Assembly: GCA_937922675.1 (NCBI GenBank)
Contig: CALAJN010000001.1
Location: forward strand, 1 to 64,000
Direction of reading: 5' to 3'
Source of the DNA: an uncultured Granulosicoccaceae bacterium
Lineage (GTDB): Bacteria > Pseudomonadota > Gammaproteobacteria > Granulosicoccales > Granulosicoccaceae
Length of the DNA stretch: 64,000 bases
Shown: piece after piece, positions 8,898 through 19,846 of the stretch
How the letters are laid out: each line of letters opens with the position of its first letter
Position numbering within the stretch: the stretch's first letter is position 1
Notes under the pieces: generated by a model
The model's input: only the letters and a program-made list of their open reading frames with translations
What the model was told of the DNA's origin: nothing
Database searches by the model: none
Program-made: the position numbers and the translations under genes

Positions 8898-9503
8898 ATG
8901 GATCTCGCGACTCATGGCGGCGGGTCGGTGTCAGTAAGCGACACCGTCTTTGGCAAGCCTTACAACGAAGGTCTGGTACACCAGATCGTGACTGCCTACC
9001 TTGCCGGTGGGCGGCAGGGTACCAAGGCGCAAAAGACGCGGTCCGACGTGTCTGGCGGTGGTGCCAAGCCTTGGCGTCAGAAGGGCACAGGGCGTGCTCG
9101 TGCAGGCACCATTCGTAGCCCGATCTGGACCGGCGGTGGCGTAACATTCGCTGCTCGCCCGCGCGACTACACCCAGAAGGTCAACAAGAAGCAGTACCGC
9201 GCAGCGATGCGATCAATTCTGTCGAACGCGGTGGCGACTGGGCAACTCGTGATTCTGGACTCGTTTGACATTGCCGAGCCCAAGACGCGTCTGTTCGTCG
9301 AGAAGCTGGCGGAATTCAATGCGACCCGTGGCGCGCTCATCCTGCTTGATGACGTGAGCGACAACGTGTGGCTGGCGTCTCGTAATCTTCCCCGTGTTCA
9401 GGTACTGGATGTCGATGGTATGGACCCGGTAAGCCTGGTGCGTCATGAAATCATCCTGACAACCACAGCTGCTGTCCGTCGTCTTGAGGAGCGATTTGCA
9501 TGA
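8898..9503 (+). CDS. rplD: 50S ribosomal protein L4
   Basis: This 201-residue L4 protein has [20 protein letters not shown], the conserved basic loop that lines the peptide exit tunnel, and [13 protein letters not shown] after it. The ATG at 8898 gives exactly the E. coli length; a TTG two codons earlier is open but less likely. L4 is also the autoregulator of the S10 operon in E. coli, binding its own mRNA leader, which bears on the long leader before rplC here. Its stop overlaps the rplW start by four bases. Confidence 0.97.
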   Translation: MDLATHGGGSVSVSDTVFGKPYNEGLVHQIVTAYLAGGRQGTKAQKTRSDVSGGGAKPWRQKGTGRARAGTIRSPIWTGGGVTFAARPRDYTQKVNKKQYRAAMRSILSNAVATGQLVILDSFDIAEPKTRLFVEKLAEFNATRGALILLDDVSDNVWLASRNLPRVQVLDVDGMDPVSLVRHEIILTTTAAVRRLEERFA

Positions 9504-9796
9504 ACGACCAACGCCTCTATTCAGTGTTGCTCGCGCCGCACATCAGCGAAAAGACCGCGATGGCTGCAGAGATGGAAGATCGTCACACGTTCAAGGTGGC
9601 CAACACAGCGACCAAGCTCGAAGTGCGTCGCGCAGTCGAGAAGCTTTTTGATGTCAAGGTCAAGAGCGTCCAGATTGTCAACGTGCGTGGCAAGACCAAG
9701 CGTTTTGGTCAGGTCGAGGGCAAGCGCTCCGACTGGAAGAAAGCGGTCGTTCGGCTCGTCGAGGGTCAAGACCTCGACTACATGAGCCTCTCTTGA
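9500..9796 (+). CDS. rplW: 50S ribosomal protein L23
   Basis: This 98-residue protein has the L23 pattern: [10 protein letters not shown] near the N-terminus, [22 protein letters not shown], and the [10 protein letters not shown] loop. L23 sits at the tunnel exit and docks trigger factor and SRP. It overlaps the rplD stop in an ATGA arrangement, which suggests translational coupling. Confidence 0.97.
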   Translation: MNDQRLYSVLLAPHISEKTAMAAEMEDRHTFKVANTATKLEVRRAVEKLFDVKVKSVQIVNVRGKTKRFGQVEGKRSDWKKAVVRLVEGQDLDYMSLS

Positions 9797-9813
9797 GTCA
9801 GGACTGAAAAGAC

Positions 9814-10644
9814 ATGGCACTCGTCAAATCCAGGCCGACCTCTCCCGGCAAGCGCTTTCAGGTTCGCGTCCAGAACCGTGAGCTCTCCAAAGAGGGTCCG
9901 TACGAGCCCCTGGTTGAAAAGCTCACCAAGTCTGGCGGGCGTAACAACAAGGGGCGTATCACTCAGCGCCACATCGGTGGTGGGCACAAGCAACGCTACC
10001 GGATCGTCGATTTCCGTCGCAACAAGGACGGAATCCCGGCAACCGTCGAGCGCCTTGAATACGATCCGAATCGTACCGCCAACATCGCGCTGCTCAAGTA
10101 TGCAGATGGCGAGCGTCGCTACATCATTGCGCCCAAGGGCGTGTCGGCCGGCGACAAGCTCATGAGCGGTCGTGAGTCGCCGATCCGCGCAGGCAACTGC
10201 CTGCCATTGAGCAACATTCCAGTCGGTACGACGGTGCACTGCATCGAGCTCAAGCCCGGTCGCGGTGCCCAGGTGGCCCGTACCGCAGGCGCCGCGGTAC
10301 AGGTTGTGGCTCGGGAAGGTCAGTACGCCACGTTGCGGCTACGCTCCGGTGAGATGCGCCGTGTTTTGTCTGACTGCCGTGCTACGGTCGGCGAGGTCGG
10401 TAACGCAGAGCACGCTCTGCAGAAACTTGGCAAAGCCGGCGCCACGCGCTGGCGTGGTGTCCGACCGACCGTCCGTGGTGTGGCGATGAATCCGGTTGAT
10501 CACCCGCACGGCGGTGGTGAGGGTCGTACCTCCGGTGGTCGCCACCCGGTCAGCCCATGGGGTACACCTACCAAGGGCCACAAGACTCGCTCTAACAAGC
10601 GCACCGACAACATGATTGTCCGTCGGCGCAGCCGCAGGAAATAA
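9814..10644 (+). CDS. rplB: 50S ribosomal protein L2
   Basis: This 276-residue protein has the L2 signatures [34 protein letters not shown]-like text ([17 protein letters not shown]) and the highly conserved [14 protein letters not shown] near residue 225, whose His is important for peptidyl-transferase function. It has the normal length and basic C-terminus. It lies 17 bases after rplW in the continuous S10 order. Confidence 0.98.
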   Translation: MALVKSRPTSPGKRFQVRVQNRELSKEGPYEPLVEKLTKSGGRNNKGRITQRHIGGGHKQRYRIVDFRRNKDGIPATVERLEYDPNRTANIALLKYADGERRYIIAPKGVSAGDKLMSGRESPIRAGNCLPLSNIPVGTTVHCIELKPGRGAQVARTAGAAVQVVAREGQYATLRLRSGEMRRVLSDCRATVGEVGNAEHALQKLGKAGATRWRGVRPTVRGVAMNPVDHPHGGGEGRTSGGRHPVSPWGTPTKGHKTRSNKRTDNMIVRRRSRRK

Positions 10645-10656
10645 GAGGTCTAGACG

Positions 10657-10929
10657 ATGCCACGTTCACTCAAGAAAGGCCCGTTCGTCGATCACCACCT
10701 TGTCAAAAAGGTGGATGAGGCGCGCGCGGCCAACAGCAAGCGTCCCATCAAGACCTGGTCGCGCCGTTCAATGATCCTCCCGGACATGGTCGGGTTGACA
10801 ATAGCGGTGCACAACGGACGTGTTCACGTACCGGTGCTGGTTTCCGAGAACATGGTCGGGCACAAGCTCGGCGAATTCGCCGCAACGCGTACCTACAAAG
10901 GTCACGTTGCCGACAAGAAGGCGAGGTAA
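10657..10929 (+). CDS. rpsS: 30S ribosomal protein S19
   Basis: This 90-residue protein starts [15 protein letters not shown] and contains the S19 signature [29 protein letters not shown] and the [16 protein letters not shown] segment. S19 lies in the 30S head next to S13. It is preceded by an AGAGG-like ribosome binding site and followed six bases later by rplV. Confidence 0.98.
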   Translation: MPRSLKKGPFVDHHLVKKVDEARAANSKRPIKTWSRRSMILPDMVGLTIAVHNGRVHVPVLVSENMVGHKLGEFAATRTYKGHVADKKAR

Positions 10930-10934
10930 TTCGC

Positions 10935-11264
10935 GTGCAAGTTGAATCCAAACTCAAGATGGCGCGTATTTCAGCGCAGAAAGTACGACTGGTTGCGGAT
11001 CAGATCCGCGGTCTGCCGGTAGAGAACGCACTCGAAGTGCTTACCTTCAGTGACAAGAAAGCGGGCGCACTGATGAAGAAGCTTGTCGATTCAGCGATCG
11101 CCAATGCCGAGCACAACGAGGGTGCTGACATCGACGAGCTGAAGATCGCAGCGGTACAAGTCAACGAGGGTCCGACAATGAAGCGGCTCCGTGCACGGGC
11201 CAAGGGGCGAGCCAACCGCATCCTGAAGCGCACCAGCCACATCACCGTAACCGTTTCGGACTGA
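10935..11264 (+). CDS. rplV: 50S ribosomal protein L22
   Basis: This 109-residue protein has the L22 pattern: [19 protein letters not shown] near the start and [20 protein letters not shown] at the end, which forms the tunnel-lining hairpin. The start is a GTG at 10935, five bases after the rpsS stop; it gives the family length (110 in E. coli). It lies in the standard order between S19 and S3. Confidence 0.96.
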   Translation: MQVESKLKMARISAQKVRLVADQIRGLPVENALEVLTFSDKKAGALMKKLVDSAIANAEHNEGADIDELKIAAVQVNEGPTMKRLRARAKGRANRILKRTSHITVTVSD

Positions 11265-11271
11265 GACACGC

Positions 11272-11955
11272 ATGGGCCAGAAAGTACATCCGATCGGAAT
11301 TCGCCTTGGCATCAGCCAGGACTGGAACAGCACGTGGTACGCGGGTTCCGAGGACTACGCGAACTACCTGAACGACGACATCAAGATTCGTGAGTTTCTG
11401 AAAAAGGAACTCTCACACGCATCGGTCAGTCGTATCCAGATCCAGCGTCCGGCCAAAAGTGTGGTCATCACCATTCACTCTGCTCGGCCAGGCATCGTCA
11501 TCGGTAAGAAAGGTGAGGACGTCGAGCGTCTGCGCCGCAAGATTGCGCCGATGACGGGTATCAACATCAATAACGTCAAGATCAATATCGCCGAGATCAG
11601 AAAGCCCGAACTCGACGCGCAATTGGTCGCTGAAGGCGTTGCACAGCAACTCGAACGACGCGTGATGTTCCGACGGGCGATGAAGCGTGTGTTGACGAAC
11701 ACCATGCGCATCGGGGCCCAGGGCGTGAAGATTGCCGTATCCGGTCGCCTGAACGGCGCGGAAATCGCCCGTCGCGAGTGGTACCACGATGGTCGTGTAC
11801 CGTTGCACACGTTGCGTGCAGATATCGATTACGGCACCGCCGAAGCCAAGACCACTTACGGGGTTATTGGTATCAAGGTATGGATTTGCCACGGCGAGGT
11901 CTTTGACCTTGAAGACAAGCGCGCCAAGAGCGTTGCTCCTACAGCCGGGAAGTAA
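11272..11955 (+). CDS. rpsC: 30S ribosomal protein S3
   Basis: This 227-residue protein starts [14 protein letters not shown] and has the KH-type motif [13 protein letters not shown] (near residue 77), the [23 protein letters not shown] segment and the C-terminal [10 protein letters not shown]3 forms part of the mRNA entry site and helicase activity of the 30S subunit. It lies seven bases after rplV. Confidence 0.98.
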   Translation: MGQKVHPIGIRLGISQDWNSTWYAGSEDYANYLNDDIKIREFLKKELSHASVSRIQIQRPAKSVVITIHSARPGIVIGKKGEDVERLRRKIAPMTGININNVKINIAEIRKPELDAQLVAEGVAQQLERRVMFRRAMKRVLTNTMRIGAQGVKIAVSGRLNGAEIARREWYHDGRVPLHTLRADIDYGTAEAKTTYGVIGIKVWICHGEVFDLEDKRAKSVAPTAGK

Positions 11956-11964
11956 GCGACAGAG

Positions 11965-12378
11965 ATGCTTCAACCGAAACGCACCAAATTCCGGAAGCAA
12001 CACACCGGACGCAATCGTGGTCTTGCCCAGAACGGCAACCGCGTCAGCTTCGGCGAGTATGGCCTGAAAGCGGCTGACCGAGGTCGGCTGACAGCGCGCC
12101 AGATCGAGGCCGCTCGACGTGCCATGACCCGCCACATCAAGCGTGGTGGAAAGATCTGGATCCGAATTTTTCCTGATACCCCTGTGACCAAGAAGCCCAT
12201 TGAAGTGCGTATGGGTAAAGGTAAAGGTAACGTCGAGTATTGGGTAGCCAAGATTCAGCCTGGCAAGATGCTCTACGAGATGGAAGGTGTCAGCGAGGAA
12301 GTCGCTCGAGAGGCCTTTGCTCTGGCAGCTGCCAAGCTTCCTTTCAAGACAACCTTTGTCTCGAGGACAGCGGCATGA
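11965..12378 (+). CDS. rplP: 50S ribosomal protein L16
   Basis: This 137-residue protein starts [19 protein letters not shown] and contains the L16 signatures [20 protein letters not shown] and [17 protein letters not shown]. It has the normal length. L16 organises the A-site region of the 50S subunit; in E. coli the Arg in the GKGKG loop area is hydroxylated by RoxA. Its stop overlaps the rpmC ATG in an ATGA arrangement. Confidence 0.98.
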   Translation: MLQPKRTKFRKQHTGRNRGLAQNGNRVSFGEYGLKAADRGRLTARQIEAARRAMTRHIKRGGKIWIRIFPDTPVTKKPIEVRMGKGKGNVEYWVAKIQPGKMLYEMEGVSEEVAREAFALAAAKLPFKTTFVSRTAA

Positions 12379-12593
12379 GCGCGTCAAGCAGCAACAAGTT
12401 GGCAACAGACCTCAGGACCAAATCGGTTGCCGAACTCGAGACTGAGCTTTCCGGTTTGTACCGCGAGCAGTTCAATCTGCGAATGCAGCGTGGTTCTGGA
12501 CAGGACGTCAAGCCGCACGACTTCAAACGTGTGCGACGACAGATTGCACGTATCAAGACCATCATGAGCGAACAGACGGCGGCGAGTGCCTGA
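12375..12593 (+). CDS. rpmC: 50S ribosomal protein L29
   Basis: This 72-residue protein overlaps the rplP stop by four bases. The L29 core is [20 protein letters not shown], then [10 protein letters not shown] and [14 protein letters not shown]. It is slightly longer than the 63-residue E. coli protein because of a Ser-rich N-terminus ([10 protein letters not shown]) and a short tail. It lies near the tunnel exit. Confidence 0.96.
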   Translation: MSASSSNKLATDLRTKSVAELETELSGLYREQFNLRMQRGSGQDVKPHDFKRVRRQIARIKTIMSEQTAASA

Positions 12594-12594
12594 C

Positions 12595-12870
12595 ATGAGT
12601 ACTGAGACAGCAGGCACTGACAAGAAAAGCCGTACCGTTATCGGGCGGGTAACAAGCAACGCAATGGAGCAGACAGCAACAGTGTCTGTGGAGCGTCGCG
12701 TGAAACACCCGATGTATGGAAAGTACGTTCGTCGCAGCAAGAAGTTTCACGTGCACGATGAGAACAACGAGCTCAATGTGGGCGACACCGTGCAGATCCG
12801 TGAGTGTCGGCCCTTGTCAAAGACCAAATCCTGGACACTGGACAAGGTACTGACGGCATCCAGCGAGTAG
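12595..12870 (+). CDS. rpsQ: 30S ribosomal protein S17
   Basis: This 91-residue protein contains the S17 core: [41 protein letters not shown] and [18 protein letters not shown]. The ATG at 12595 is one base after the rpmC stop; a GTG three codons earlier is open but lies inside rpmC. It is the last gene of the S10-type block; a 122-base gap to rplN follows. Confidence 0.97.
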   Translation: MSTETAGTDKKSRTVIGRVTSNAMEQTATVSVERRVKHPMYGKYVRRSKKFHVHDENNELNVGDTVQIRECRPLSKTKSWTLDKVLTASSE

Positions 12871-12992
12871 TTGGCGGCTCAGCTGAGGCGTTGTAGTACA
12901 AGTTCGGCAGTTCAAACACAAGTAGTAAAGACACTTTTAGCCGTGTCGACACACCGTCGGCCAGGCACAGGAATCGATACAGGTAGCACCCG

Positions 12993-13361
12993 ATGATCCA
13001 GATGCAGACCGTCCTCAATGTGGCGGACAACAGCGGAGCCAGACGCGTTCAGTGCATCAAGGTGCTGGGTGGCTCGCACCGCCGTTACGCCCGTGTCGGT
13101 GATGTGATCAAGGTCAGCGTCAAGGATGCAATCCCCCGCGGCAAGGTAAAGAAGGGTGAGGTTTACAACGCGGTTGTTGTGCGTACCGCCAAGGCGATAC
13201 GTCGCGGCGATGGTTCGGCGATTCGTTTTGACGCGAACGCTGCCGTGATCCTCAATGCAAAGCTCGAGCCAGTGGGTACGCGTATTTTTGGGCCCGTGAC
13301 TCGCGAGTTGCGTTCCGAGCGTTTTATGAAGATTGTCTCACTCGCTCCCGAGGTGCTCTGA
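12993..13361 (+). CDS. rplN: 50S ribosomal protein L14
   Basis: This 122-residue protein starts [22 protein letters not shown], which is nearly invariant in L14, and continues with [23 protein letters not shown]. It has the exact family length. It begins the spc block. The 122-base gap before it could hold a promoter, but no convincing box was seen. Confidence 0.98.
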   Translation: MIQMQTVLNVADNSGARRVQCIKVLGGSHRRYARVGDVIKVSVKDAIPRGKVKKGEVYNAVVVRTAKAIRRGDGSAIRFDANAAVILNAKLEPVGTRIFGPVTRELRSERFMKIVSLAPEVL

Positions 13362-13410
13362 CAAACGGCGCAAGCCGGATGCCAGACAAGAGACTCCAGG
13401 TACACAAGAC

Positions 13411-13725
13411 ATGCAAAGAATCAGACAGGGCGACGATGTGATCGTGCTCGTCGGCAAGGATAAGGGCCGACGCGGCAAGGTCGAGGCTGTGCACGAGGAT
13501 CGAGTGATCGTCGACGGCGTCAATCTCGTCAAGAAGCACACCAAGGGTAATCCTCAGATGGGTGATCCAGGTGGTATTCAAGAGAAAGAAGCTTCCATCC
13601 ATATCTCGAATGTAGCGCTGTTCAATAGCGCCACGAGCAAGGGTGGTCGTATCGGATACCGCGTTAGTGACAGCGGCAGCAAGGAGCGGTTCTTCCGCGC
13701 CGACAACTCAAAAGTGGACGTCTGA
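13411..13725 (+). CDS. rplX: 50S ribosomal protein L24
   Basis: This 104-residue protein starts [22 protein letters not shown], the KOW motif region of L24, followed by [18 protein letters not shown]. The ATG at 13411 matches the family N-terminus; the open frame reaches further upstream into the rplN tail without similarity. L24 is an assembly initiator of the 50S subunit. Confidence 0.97.
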   Translation: MQRIRQGDDVIVLVGKDKGRRGKVEAVHEDRVIVDGVNLVKKHTKGNPQMGDPGGIQEKEASIHISNVALFNSATSKGGRIGYRVSDSGSKERFFRADNSKVDV

Positions 13726-13726
13726 C

Positions 13727-14266
13727 ATGACCCGTCTGCAAGACACATACAAGTCGACCATCGTGCCCGCCATGATGGAAGAGCATGGCTACAAGAGCAT
13801 CATGGAAGTTCCTCGGATCGAGAAGATCACGATCAACATGGGGCTCGGTGAGGCGGTAGGCGACAAGAAGGTGTTGGAAAACGCTGTCGCTGACATGACT
13901 GCCATCAGTGGGCAAAAGCCTGTTGTCACGGTAGCTCGCAAGTCAATCGCGGGTTTCAAGATACGTGACGGTTATCCGATTGGCGCGAAGGTGACTCTGC
14001 GCCGTGATCGTATGTATGAGTTTCTCGACCGTCTCGTGGCGGTGTCGATTCCCCGAATTCGCGATTTTCGTGGCATCAGTCCAAAGAGCTTTGATGGACG
14101 CGGTAACTACAGCCTGGGTGTCAAGGAGCAGATCATCTTCCCCGAGATTGAATACGACAAGGTGGATGCGATGCGAGGCATGGACATCACCATCACGACT
14201 TCGGCCAAGTCCGACGACGAGGCTCGTTCGTTACTCAAGAAGTTCAACTTTCCGTTCCGGCAGTAG
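13727..14266 (+). CDS. rplE: 50S ribosomal protein L5
   Basis: This 179-residue protein, identical in length to E. coli L5, contains [20 protein letters not shown], the L5 signature, plus [21 protein letters not shown] and [19 protein letters not shown]5 binds 5S rRNA and contacts the P-site tRNA. The ATG lies one base after the rplX stop. Confidence 0.98.
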   Translation: MTRLQDTYKSTIVPAMMEEHGYKSIMEVPRIEKITINMGLGEAVGDKKVLENAVADMTAISGQKPVVTVARKSIAGFKIRDGYPIGAKVTLRRDRMYEFLDRLVAVSIPRIRDFRGISPKSFDGRGNYSLGVKEQIIFPEIEYDKVDAMRGMDITITTSAKSDDEARSLLKKFNFPFRQ

Positions 14267-14275
14267 GGCAGCATC

Positions 14276-14581
14276 ATGGCGAAGAAATCGATGATCGCGC
14301 GCGAAAAGAAACGCGCCAAGCTTGTCCGTCTTCACGCGGCCAAGCGTGTGCAACTCAAGAAGATTATTGCCTCCGAGGAGTCGAGCTTCGAAGAGAAGAT
14401 GGTTGCTGTTACTGCTCTGCAGAAGATGCCGCGAGATTCATCTGCGGCTCGTCAACGCAATCGCTGTCGTATTACAGGTCGTCCGCACGGGTATTACCGC
14501 AAGTTCGGACTTTCACGTAACAAGCTGCGTGAAGCGGCGATGCGCGGCGATGTGCCGGGCCTCGTCAAGGCTAGCTGGTAA
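14276..14581 (+). CDS. rpsN: 30S ribosomal protein S14 (C- type)
   Basis: This 101-residue protein is of the long, zinc-free S14 type: no CxxC pair is present. The conserved C-terminal block [20 protein letters not shown] is intact. The N-terminus [17 protein letters not shown] is normal. It follows rplE after nine bases. Confidence 0.98.
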   Translation: MAKKSMIAREKKRAKLVRLHAAKRVQLKKIIASEESSFEEKMVAVTALQKMPRDSSAARQRNRCRITGRPHGYYRKFGLSRNKLREAAMRGDVPGLVKASW

Positions 14582-14608
14582 CCCGCAGACGCGAAGGAGA
14601 ACTGACTG

Positions 14609-15004
14609 ATGAGCATGTCCGATCCCATCGCCGATATGTTGACCCGTATTCGTAACGGTCAGCAGGCTAGGAAAGTCACGGTTTCCATGCCGGCGGCAAA
14701 GATGAAGTCCAGCATCGCAGACGTTCTCGTCAGCGAGGGCTATATCCAGAGTCACAGTACCGCTGATGTTGACGGTAAACCAACATTGACGGTCACCTTG
14801 AAGTACTTTGACGGCAAGCCCGTGATTGACACGCTCAAGCGCGTCAGCCGACCGGGATTGCGTCGCTATGTCGGGCGGGACGATATGCCGGAGGTCTTGA
14901 GCGGCCTGGGGATTTGTGTCGTTTCCACATCACACGGCGTGATGACCGGCTCCAGTGCCAAGGCTCAGGGATATGGCGGTGAGGTCATCTGCACCGTCAG
15001 TTGA
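14609..15004 (+). CDS. rpsH: 30S ribosomal protein S8
   Basis: This 131-residue protein starts [18 protein letters not shown], very close to E. coli S8, and ends with the S8 signature region [14 protein letters not shown] and GGEVICTVS. In E. coli S8 represses the spc operon by binding the rplE mRNA. An AAGGAG ribosome binding site precedes the start. Confidence 0.98.
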   Translation: MSMSDPIADMLTRIRNGQQARKVTVSMPAAKMKSSIADVLVSEGYIQSHSTADVDGKPTLTVTLKYFDGKPVIDTLKRVSRPGLRRYVGRDDMPEVLSGLGICVVSTSHGVMTGSSAKAQGYGGEVICTVS

Positions 15005-15093
15005 CCGTGCATTGTCTTCAGATCCTTTGAATTAATCACAGATAAACCTACCGAGTGCCGCAACTGGCACTCGACACGAGACCGGATACAAGC

Positions 15094-15627
15094 ATGTCAC
15101 GCGTCGCCAAAGAACCGATTGAAGTGCCGAAAGGCGTGGAGATCAAGATCGACGGTCAAACCGTTAGTGCCAAGGGCCCGAAGGGTCAGATGGCTGTTGT
15201 CGTGCACGATGACGTCGAGATCAACCGTGATGACGCGGTGCTCGGGGTCAGTGCGCGTGGCAAAGGTCAGGGCTCTGTTGCCATGGCAGGTACCATGCGC
15301 GCACTTCTGGCCAATTTGGTTACAGGGGTCAGTGCCGGTTTTGAAAAGAAACTTGAGCTACGCGGCGTCGGTTACCGCGCTCAGGCTCAGGGCAGCTCGG
15401 TGAATCTGACCCTGGGTTTCTCTCACCCAGTGGTTCACCAGGTACCTGATGGCATCAAGGTAGAGACTCCCAGTCAGACTGAAATTGTCATAAGTGGTAT
15501 CGACAAGCAGGTGGTTGGTCAGGTCGCTGCAGATATACGATCCTATCGTCCGCCTGAGCCTTACAAGGGCAAGGGTGTGCGTTACGTCGACGAGTACGTC
15601 GCGATGAAAGAAGCGAAGAAGAAGTAA
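15094..15627 (+). CDS. rplF: 50S ribosomal protein L6
   Basis: This 177-residue protein starts [17 protein letters not shown] and ends with the L6 signature [14 protein letters not shown]. It has the same length as the E. coli protein. The open frame continues 13 codons upstream without family similarity, so the ATG at 15094 is chosen. Its stop overlaps the rplR start by one base (TAATG). Confidence 0.98.
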   Translation: MSRVAKEPIEVPKGVEIKIDGQTVSAKGPKGQMAVVVHDDVEINRDDAVLGVSARGKGQGSVAMAGTMRALLANLVTGVSAGFEKKLELRGVGYRAQAQGSSVNLTLGFSHPVVHQVPDGIKVETPSQTEIVISGIDKQVVGQVAADIRSYRPPEPYKGKGVRYVDEYVAMKEAKKK

Positions 15628-15980
15628 TGGACAAGAAGACGACTCGACTAAGACGTTCCAAGCGCACGCGTGCGAAGATACGCGCGCTGGGTGTTCCGCG
15701 TCTGACTATCCACCGCACCCCGCGGCATATCTATGCGCAGGTCATCGATTCCGATGGTGCGCGCGTGATTGCTGCCGCATCGACCGTACAGAAAGATATC
15801 CGTGGCGATGTCAAGCACGGTGGCAACGTGGACGCGGCGACTGCTGTGGGCAAGGCGGTTGCGGCCAAGGCCACCGCGGCAGGCGTAAGTGCGGTTGCTT
15901 TTGATCGATCCGGGTTCAAGTACCACGGACGCGTCAAGGCGTTGGCAGATGCAGCTCGCGAGGGCGGGTTGCAGTTCTGA
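15627..15980 (+). CDS. rplR: 50S ribosomal protein L18
   Basis: This 117-residue protein has the L18 pattern: [17 protein letters not shown] and [27 protein letters not shown]18 binds 5S rRNA with L5 and L25. It starts in the rplF stop codon. A gap of 98 bases without an obvious element separates it from rpsE. Confidence 0.98.
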   Translation: MDKKTTRLRRSKRTRAKIRALGVPRLTIHRTPRHIYAQVIDSDGARVIAAASTVQKDIRGDVKHGGNVDAATAVGKAVAAKATAAGVSAVAFDRSGFKYHGRVKALADAAREGGLQF

Positions 15981-16078
15981 ATAAATATCGCTCGATTCGC
16001 TCTATTGACTTGGGCGTCTTGCGACACACGTCTGGCGAGTCTTGAGCTCGCTGACGGCACAGAATCATTGGAAGGCAC

Positions 16079-16615
16079 ATGGCACAGAACGATTACAACC
16101 AGAGCAGCGACGGCTACATCGAGAAGCTTGTCACCATCAATCGCGTAGCGAAGGTGGTCAAGGGCGGGCGCCAGTTCGGATTTACCGCATTGACTGTCGT
16201 GGGTGACGGCAACGGGCGTGTGGGTCTGGGTTATGGCAAGGCCCGCGAGGTGCCGTTGGCTATCCAGAAGGCGATGGAGAAGGCGCGTCGCGATATGCGC
16301 ACAGTCAACCTCGACGACGGAACCTTGCAGTACGCCTTGACCGGACGCCATGGCGCTGCGCGCGTATATATGCAGCCGGCGTCGGAAGGTACCGGGATCA
16401 TAGCCGGTGGTGCTATGCGAGCCGTGTTCGAGGCGGTTGGCGTGCGCAACGTGCTAGCCAAGATTATCGGTACAAACAACCCGATCAATGTGGTGCGGGC
16501 CACGATCAACGGGCTCTCTGGTATGCACAGCCCCGAGGCGATTGCCGCCAAGCGTGGCAAGACGGTCGCCGAGATTCGCCCGCAGACACAGACGGCGCGT
16601 GAGGTATCAGCATGA
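16079..16615 (+). CDS. rpsE: 30S ribosomal protein S5
   Basis: This 178-residue protein has [20 protein letters not shown], the S5 RNA-binding signature, then [17 protein letters not shown] and [18 protein letters not shown]. Both S5 domains are complete. S5 contributes to decoding accuracy and mRNA unwinding. Its stop overlaps the rpmD start by four bases. Confidence 0.98.
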   Translation: MAQNDYNQSSDGYIEKLVTINRVAKVVKGGRQFGFTALTVVGDGNGRVGLGYGKAREVPLAIQKAMEKARRDMRTVNLDDGTLQYALTGRHGAARVYMQPASEGTGIIAGGAMRAVFEAVGVRNVLAKIIGTNNPINVVRATINGLSGMHSPEAIAAKRGKTVAEIRPQTQTAREVSA

Positions 16616-16836
16616 GCGTTCCTCACTACCCGAGCAGTCAGGCTACTGGTGGAACCCTCAAGGTGACTTTGGTCAAGAGTCTTGCAGGGCGCCTGAAGAA
16701 TCACCAGGCATCTGTGCGTGGTCTGGGTATTCGTCGTATCCACCAGTCAGTGGAAGTGAAGGACACACCCGAAAATCGCGGCATGATCAACACCGCCCAC
16801 TATCTGCTGCGCGTCGAAGACGCGGCAGCGAACTAA
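16612..16836 (+). CDS. rpmD: 50S ribosomal protein L30
   Basis: This 74-residue protein has the L30 core [43 protein letters not shown]-type text and [11 protein letters not shown]. It carries about 13 extra N-terminal residues ([13 protein letters not shown]) relative to the 59-residue E. coli L30. It is coupled to rpsE through an ATGA overlap. Confidence 0.96.
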   Translation: MSVPHYPSSQATGGTLKVTLVKSLAGRLKNHQASVRGLGIRRIHQSVEVKDTPENRGMINTAHYLLRVEDAAAN

Positions 16837-16849
16837 GTACGTACCGACT

Positions 16850-17329
16850 ATGGCACTCAATCAATTAAAGCCTGCTCCTGGCCAGCGCCGCGCGTCCAAT
16901 CGCGTTGGCCGTGGTATCGGGTCAGGTAGTGGCAAGACCTCGGGTCGTGGCCACAAGGGTCAGAAATCACGTTCTGGTGGCTGGCACAAGGTCGGGTTTG
17001 AAGGCGGCCAGATGCCGATTCAACGCCGGCTTCCCAAGTTCGGGTTCACCTCTCGCATGGCGCGGCATTACGCAGAAGTTCGCCTGCATGAGCTTGCGGC
17101 GGTTGAAGGCGAGGTAACACCCGAGTCTTTGACGGCTGCTGGTATCGTTCCGTTGGGCACAAAGACCGTCAAGATCATTCTGTCTGGCGAGCTTGCCGGG
17201 CCGGTAAAGATTGCGGGCTGCCGTGTCACCAAGGGAGCCCGCGAGGTTATCGAGAAGGCGGGTGGTCAGATCAGCGATGCGGTACCTGCGGCTAAGACTG
17301 CACCCGCTGAAGACGCCCCGGCTAGCTGA
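16850..17329 (+). CDS. rplO: 50S ribosomal protein L15
   Basis: This 159-residue protein begins with the Gly-rich L15 region ([20 protein letters not shown], then [15 protein letters not shown]). It ends with an Ala/Pro-rich tail of about 15 residues beyond the usual end. It directly precedes secY, as in E. coli. Confidence 0.97.
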   Translation: MALNQLKPAPGQRRASNRVGRGIGSGSGKTSGRGHKGQKSRSGGWHKVGFEGGQMPIQRRLPKFGFTSRMARHYAEVRLHELAAVEGEVTPESLTAAGIVPLGTKTVKIILSGELAGPVKIAGCRVTKGAREVIEKAGGQISDAVPAAKTAPAEDAPAS

Positions 17330-17359
17330 GTCTAGTCAAGCCGAAACCGGAAAAGCATC

Positions 17360-18757
17360 ATGGCAGCAGACAAGAACGGAGTAGCAGCGCTGGGAAGCGG
17401 CATCGGCGGATCGTCCGAGCTGCGCTCGCGTCTGCTGTTCGTGTTGCTAGCGCTGGTGATTTTTCGAATTGGTTCGCACATCACCATCCCGGGCGTTGAT
17501 CCGCGGGTCATGGCCCAGTTGTTCCAATTACAGAGCGACGGCATCCTCGGGATGCTCAACATGTTCGGTGGTGGCGCTTTGTCACGCATGTCACTGTTTG
17601 CTCTGGGCGTGATGCCATACATTTCCGCCTCGATCATCATGCAGCTCATGACTCACGTCATCCCGTCGCTCGAGCAGTTGCGCAAGGAAGGTGAGTCCGG
17701 GCGGCGAGTCATTACGCGCTACACACGCTACGGTACGCTGCTGCTTGCCACGATCCAGTCCGTGGGCATCGCGATCGCGTTGCAGGGGCAGGGTACCGGT
17801 GGCCAGAGCGTCGTATTCCTGACTGGGCCGGGCTTTGTTCTGACCGCGGCGATCACCTTGATCACCGGCACCATGTTCTTGATGTGGTTGGGCGAGCAGA
17901 TCACCGAGCGCGGCATCGGCAACGGGATTTCGATCCTGATCTTTGCCGGTATCGTGGCAGGATTGCCGCAGGCGATCGGCGGCACGCTGGAGCTGGCACG
18001 AACTGGTGAGCTTTCAGCTTTCACGGTCATCCTGCTGTTCTCGATGGTGATCGCGGTCACCGCATTTGTCGTCTTTGTCGAGCGCGGGCAGCGGCGCATT
18101 ACCGTGAACTACGCCAAGCGCCAGCAAGGGCGCAAGACCTATGCAGCTCAGTCAAGCCACTTGCCGCTTAAACTGAATATGGCCGGAGTCATCCCTCCGA
18201 TCTTCGCCTCGAGTATCATCCTGTTTCCGGCCACCTTGGGCGATATCGCCACAGGTAACGGAAACTCACTTCTGAACACCATTGTGTCGACGCTGCAGCC
18301 CGGGCAACCGCTCTACATTTTGCTGTATGCGTCTGCCATCATCTTCTTCTGCTTTTTCTATACGGCCCTTGTCTTCAACGCCAAGGAAACAGCCGACAAC
18401 CTCAAGCGCTCTGGTGCGTTCATACCTGGCATTCGTCCCGGTGAACAAACGGCCCGCTACATCGACGGTGTACTCACCCGCCTGACGTTGTACGGGGCGA
18501 TGTACATCACCTTTGTGTGCTTGATGCCGGAGTTTCTGATCCTGTTCTGGAACGTGCCTTTCTACTTCGGCGGCACGTCCTTGCTCATTATCGTGGTGGT
18601 TGTCATGGACTTTGTCGGGCAGGCGCAGGCTCACATGATGAGCCACCAGTACGACGGAATCATGAAGAAACAAGGCGGTCAAAAAGGCGGCAAGGGCGGG
18701 CCCAAGGGTGGGCGCGGTGGTGCCGGTGGCAAGCTGTCCCCCAAGGGTGCTGGTTGA
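17360..18757 (+). CDS. secY: Protein translocase subunit SecY
   Basis: This 465-residue, ten-helix channel protein of the Sec translocon in the inner membrane has [14 protein letters not shown] in TM4 and a cytoplasmic loop with the TMs typical of Sec[14 protein letters not shown]-type helix 8 text, [24 protein letters not shown] and a final helix pair are present. The last 30 residues form a Gly/Lys-rich tail ([19 protein letters not shown]) that is longer and more basic than the E. coli C-terminus. It lies between rplO and rpmJ. Confidence 0.98.
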   Translation: MAADKNGVAALGSGIGGSSELRSRLLFVLLALVIFRIGSHITIPGVDPRVMAQLFQLQSDGILGMLNMFGGGALSRMSLFALGVMPYISASIIMQLMTHVIPSLEQLRKEGESGRRVITRYTRYGTLLLATIQSVGIAIALQGQGTGGQSVVFLTGPGFVLTAAITLITGTMFLMWLGEQITERGIGNGISILIFAGIVAGLPQAIGGTLELARTGELSAFTVILLFSMVIAVTAFVVFVERGQRRITVNYAKRQQGRKTYAAQSSHLPLKLNMAGVIPPIFASSIILFPATLGDIATGNGNSLLNTIVSTLQPGQPLYILLYASAIIFFCFFYTALVFNAKETADNLKRSGAFIPGIRPGEQTARYIDGVLTRLTLYGAMYITFVCLMPEFLILFWNVPFYFGGTSLLIIVVVVMDFVGQAQAHMMSHQYDGIMKKQGGQKGGKGGPKGGRGGAGGKLSPKGAG

Positions 18758-18856
18758 TAAATACGCGGCAGCACACACATCACATCATCGCGAGGCCTGT
18801 CGAGATGCAGGCCGCGCAATAGAAGACAGCCTGGGCAGCAGCCCCGGAGACAAAGT

Positions 18857-18970
18857 ATGAAAGTCAGAGCATCAGTCAAGAAAATCTGTCGCAACTGCAA
18901 AGTTGTAAAGCGCAAAGGCGTGATTCGCGTCATTTGCACAGACACTCGCCACAAGCAGCGTCAGGGTTGA
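18857..18970 (+). CDS. rpmJ: 50S ribosomal protein L36 (zinc type)
   Basis: This 37-residue protein begins [19 protein letters not shown] and ends with DTRHKQRQG. Zinc ligands Cys11, Cys14, Cys27 and His32 are all present, so it is the C+ form. It is one residue shorter than E. coli L36. It lies in the classical secY-rpmJ-rpsM position. A small hairpin, GGCCTG (18794-18799) with CAGGCC (18808-18813), precedes it. Confidence 0.97.
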   Translation: MKVRASVKKICRNCKVVKRKGVIRVICTDTRHKQRQG

Positions 18971-19019
18971 CCCCGGACGTTCTCTTCGATCACTGCACGT
19001 ATACCGTTAGAGCACTCGA

Positions 19020-19376
19020 ATGGCCCGTATTGCCGGCATCAATATCCCGGTCCAGAAGCACACCTGGATCGCCCTTACATCGATTTACGGAATCGGACGC
19101 ACCCGTGCGTACCAGATCTGCGACACTGCTGGCGTAGCGCCGGATACGAAGGTGCGCAACCTATCCGAGTCCGAGGTCGAGAACTTGCGTACCGAAGTAG
19201 GCAAGTTCACGGTCGAGGGTGATCTTCGCCGTGATATCTCGATGAACATCAAGCGTTTGATGGACTTGGGCTGCTACCGCGGTATACGTCATCGCCGTGG
19301 GTTGCCGCTGCGAGGACAACGAACAAAGACCAACGCGCGTACCCGCAAGGGCCCGCGTCGTCCGCTCAAGCGTTGA
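19020..19376 (+). CDS. rpsM: 30S ribosomal protein S13
   Basis: This 118-residue protein starts [19 protein letters not shown] and ends with the S13 signature [21 protein letters not shown]13 sits in the 30S head and contacts the P-site tRNA and 50S bridges. It begins the alpha block. Confidence 0.98.
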   Translation: MARIAGINIPVQKHTWIALTSIYGIGRTRAYQICDTAGVAPDTKVRNLSESEVENLRTEVGKFTVEGDLRRDISMNIKRLMDLGCYRGIRHRRGLPLRGQRTKTNARTRKGPRRPLKR

Positions 19377-19432
19377 TAGGCCTTTAGCCGACAACGCGCC
19401 GGACATATTCAAGACAACCAGACGACACCTGC

Positions 19433-19813
19433 ATGGCCGCCAGCACCAAAAAGAAGGTACGCCGAACCGTTACCGACGGGATCGCGCACATTCACGCTTC
19501 GTTCAACAACACGATAGTGATGATCACCGACCGCCAAGGCAACGCCTTGTCCTGGGCGACGGCAGGTGGATCTGGATTTCGTGGTTCGCGCAAGAGCACG
19601 CCTTTTGCTGCGCAGGTCGCGGCTGAGCGGGCTGGCGAGGCGGCCAAGGAATACGGGCTGAAGAACATCGATGTACACGTCAAGGGCCCGGGTCCGGGAC
19701 GTGATTCAGCTGTACGTTCATTGAACAATGTCGGCTTCAAGATCGCGAGCATCATCGATGTGACGCCGATCCCGCACAACGGCTGCCGTCCGCCTAAGAA
19801 GCGCCGCGTATAA
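19433..19813 (+). CDS. rpsK: 30S ribosomal protein S11
   Basis: This 126-residue protein has [37 protein letters not shown] and the signature [18 protein letters not shown] at the C-terminus. S11 lies on the 30S platform at the mRNA exit. It has normal length and position. Confidence 0.98.
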   Translation: MAASTKKKVRRTVTDGIAHIHASFNNTIVMITDRQGNALSWATAGGSGFRGSRKSTPFAAQVAAERAGEAAKEYGLKNIDVHVKGPGPGRDSAVRSLNNVGFKIASIIDVTPIPHNGCRPPKKRRV

Positions 19814-19846
19814 CGCGCGCTCAACTGAAAGAGAGAGAAAACAGAT

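Noticed and set aside
12871-12992. Separate spc promoter between rpsQ and rplN
   Set aside because: The gap is long enough, and contains a GTGTCGACAC palindrome, but no -35/-10 pair at proper spacing was found.
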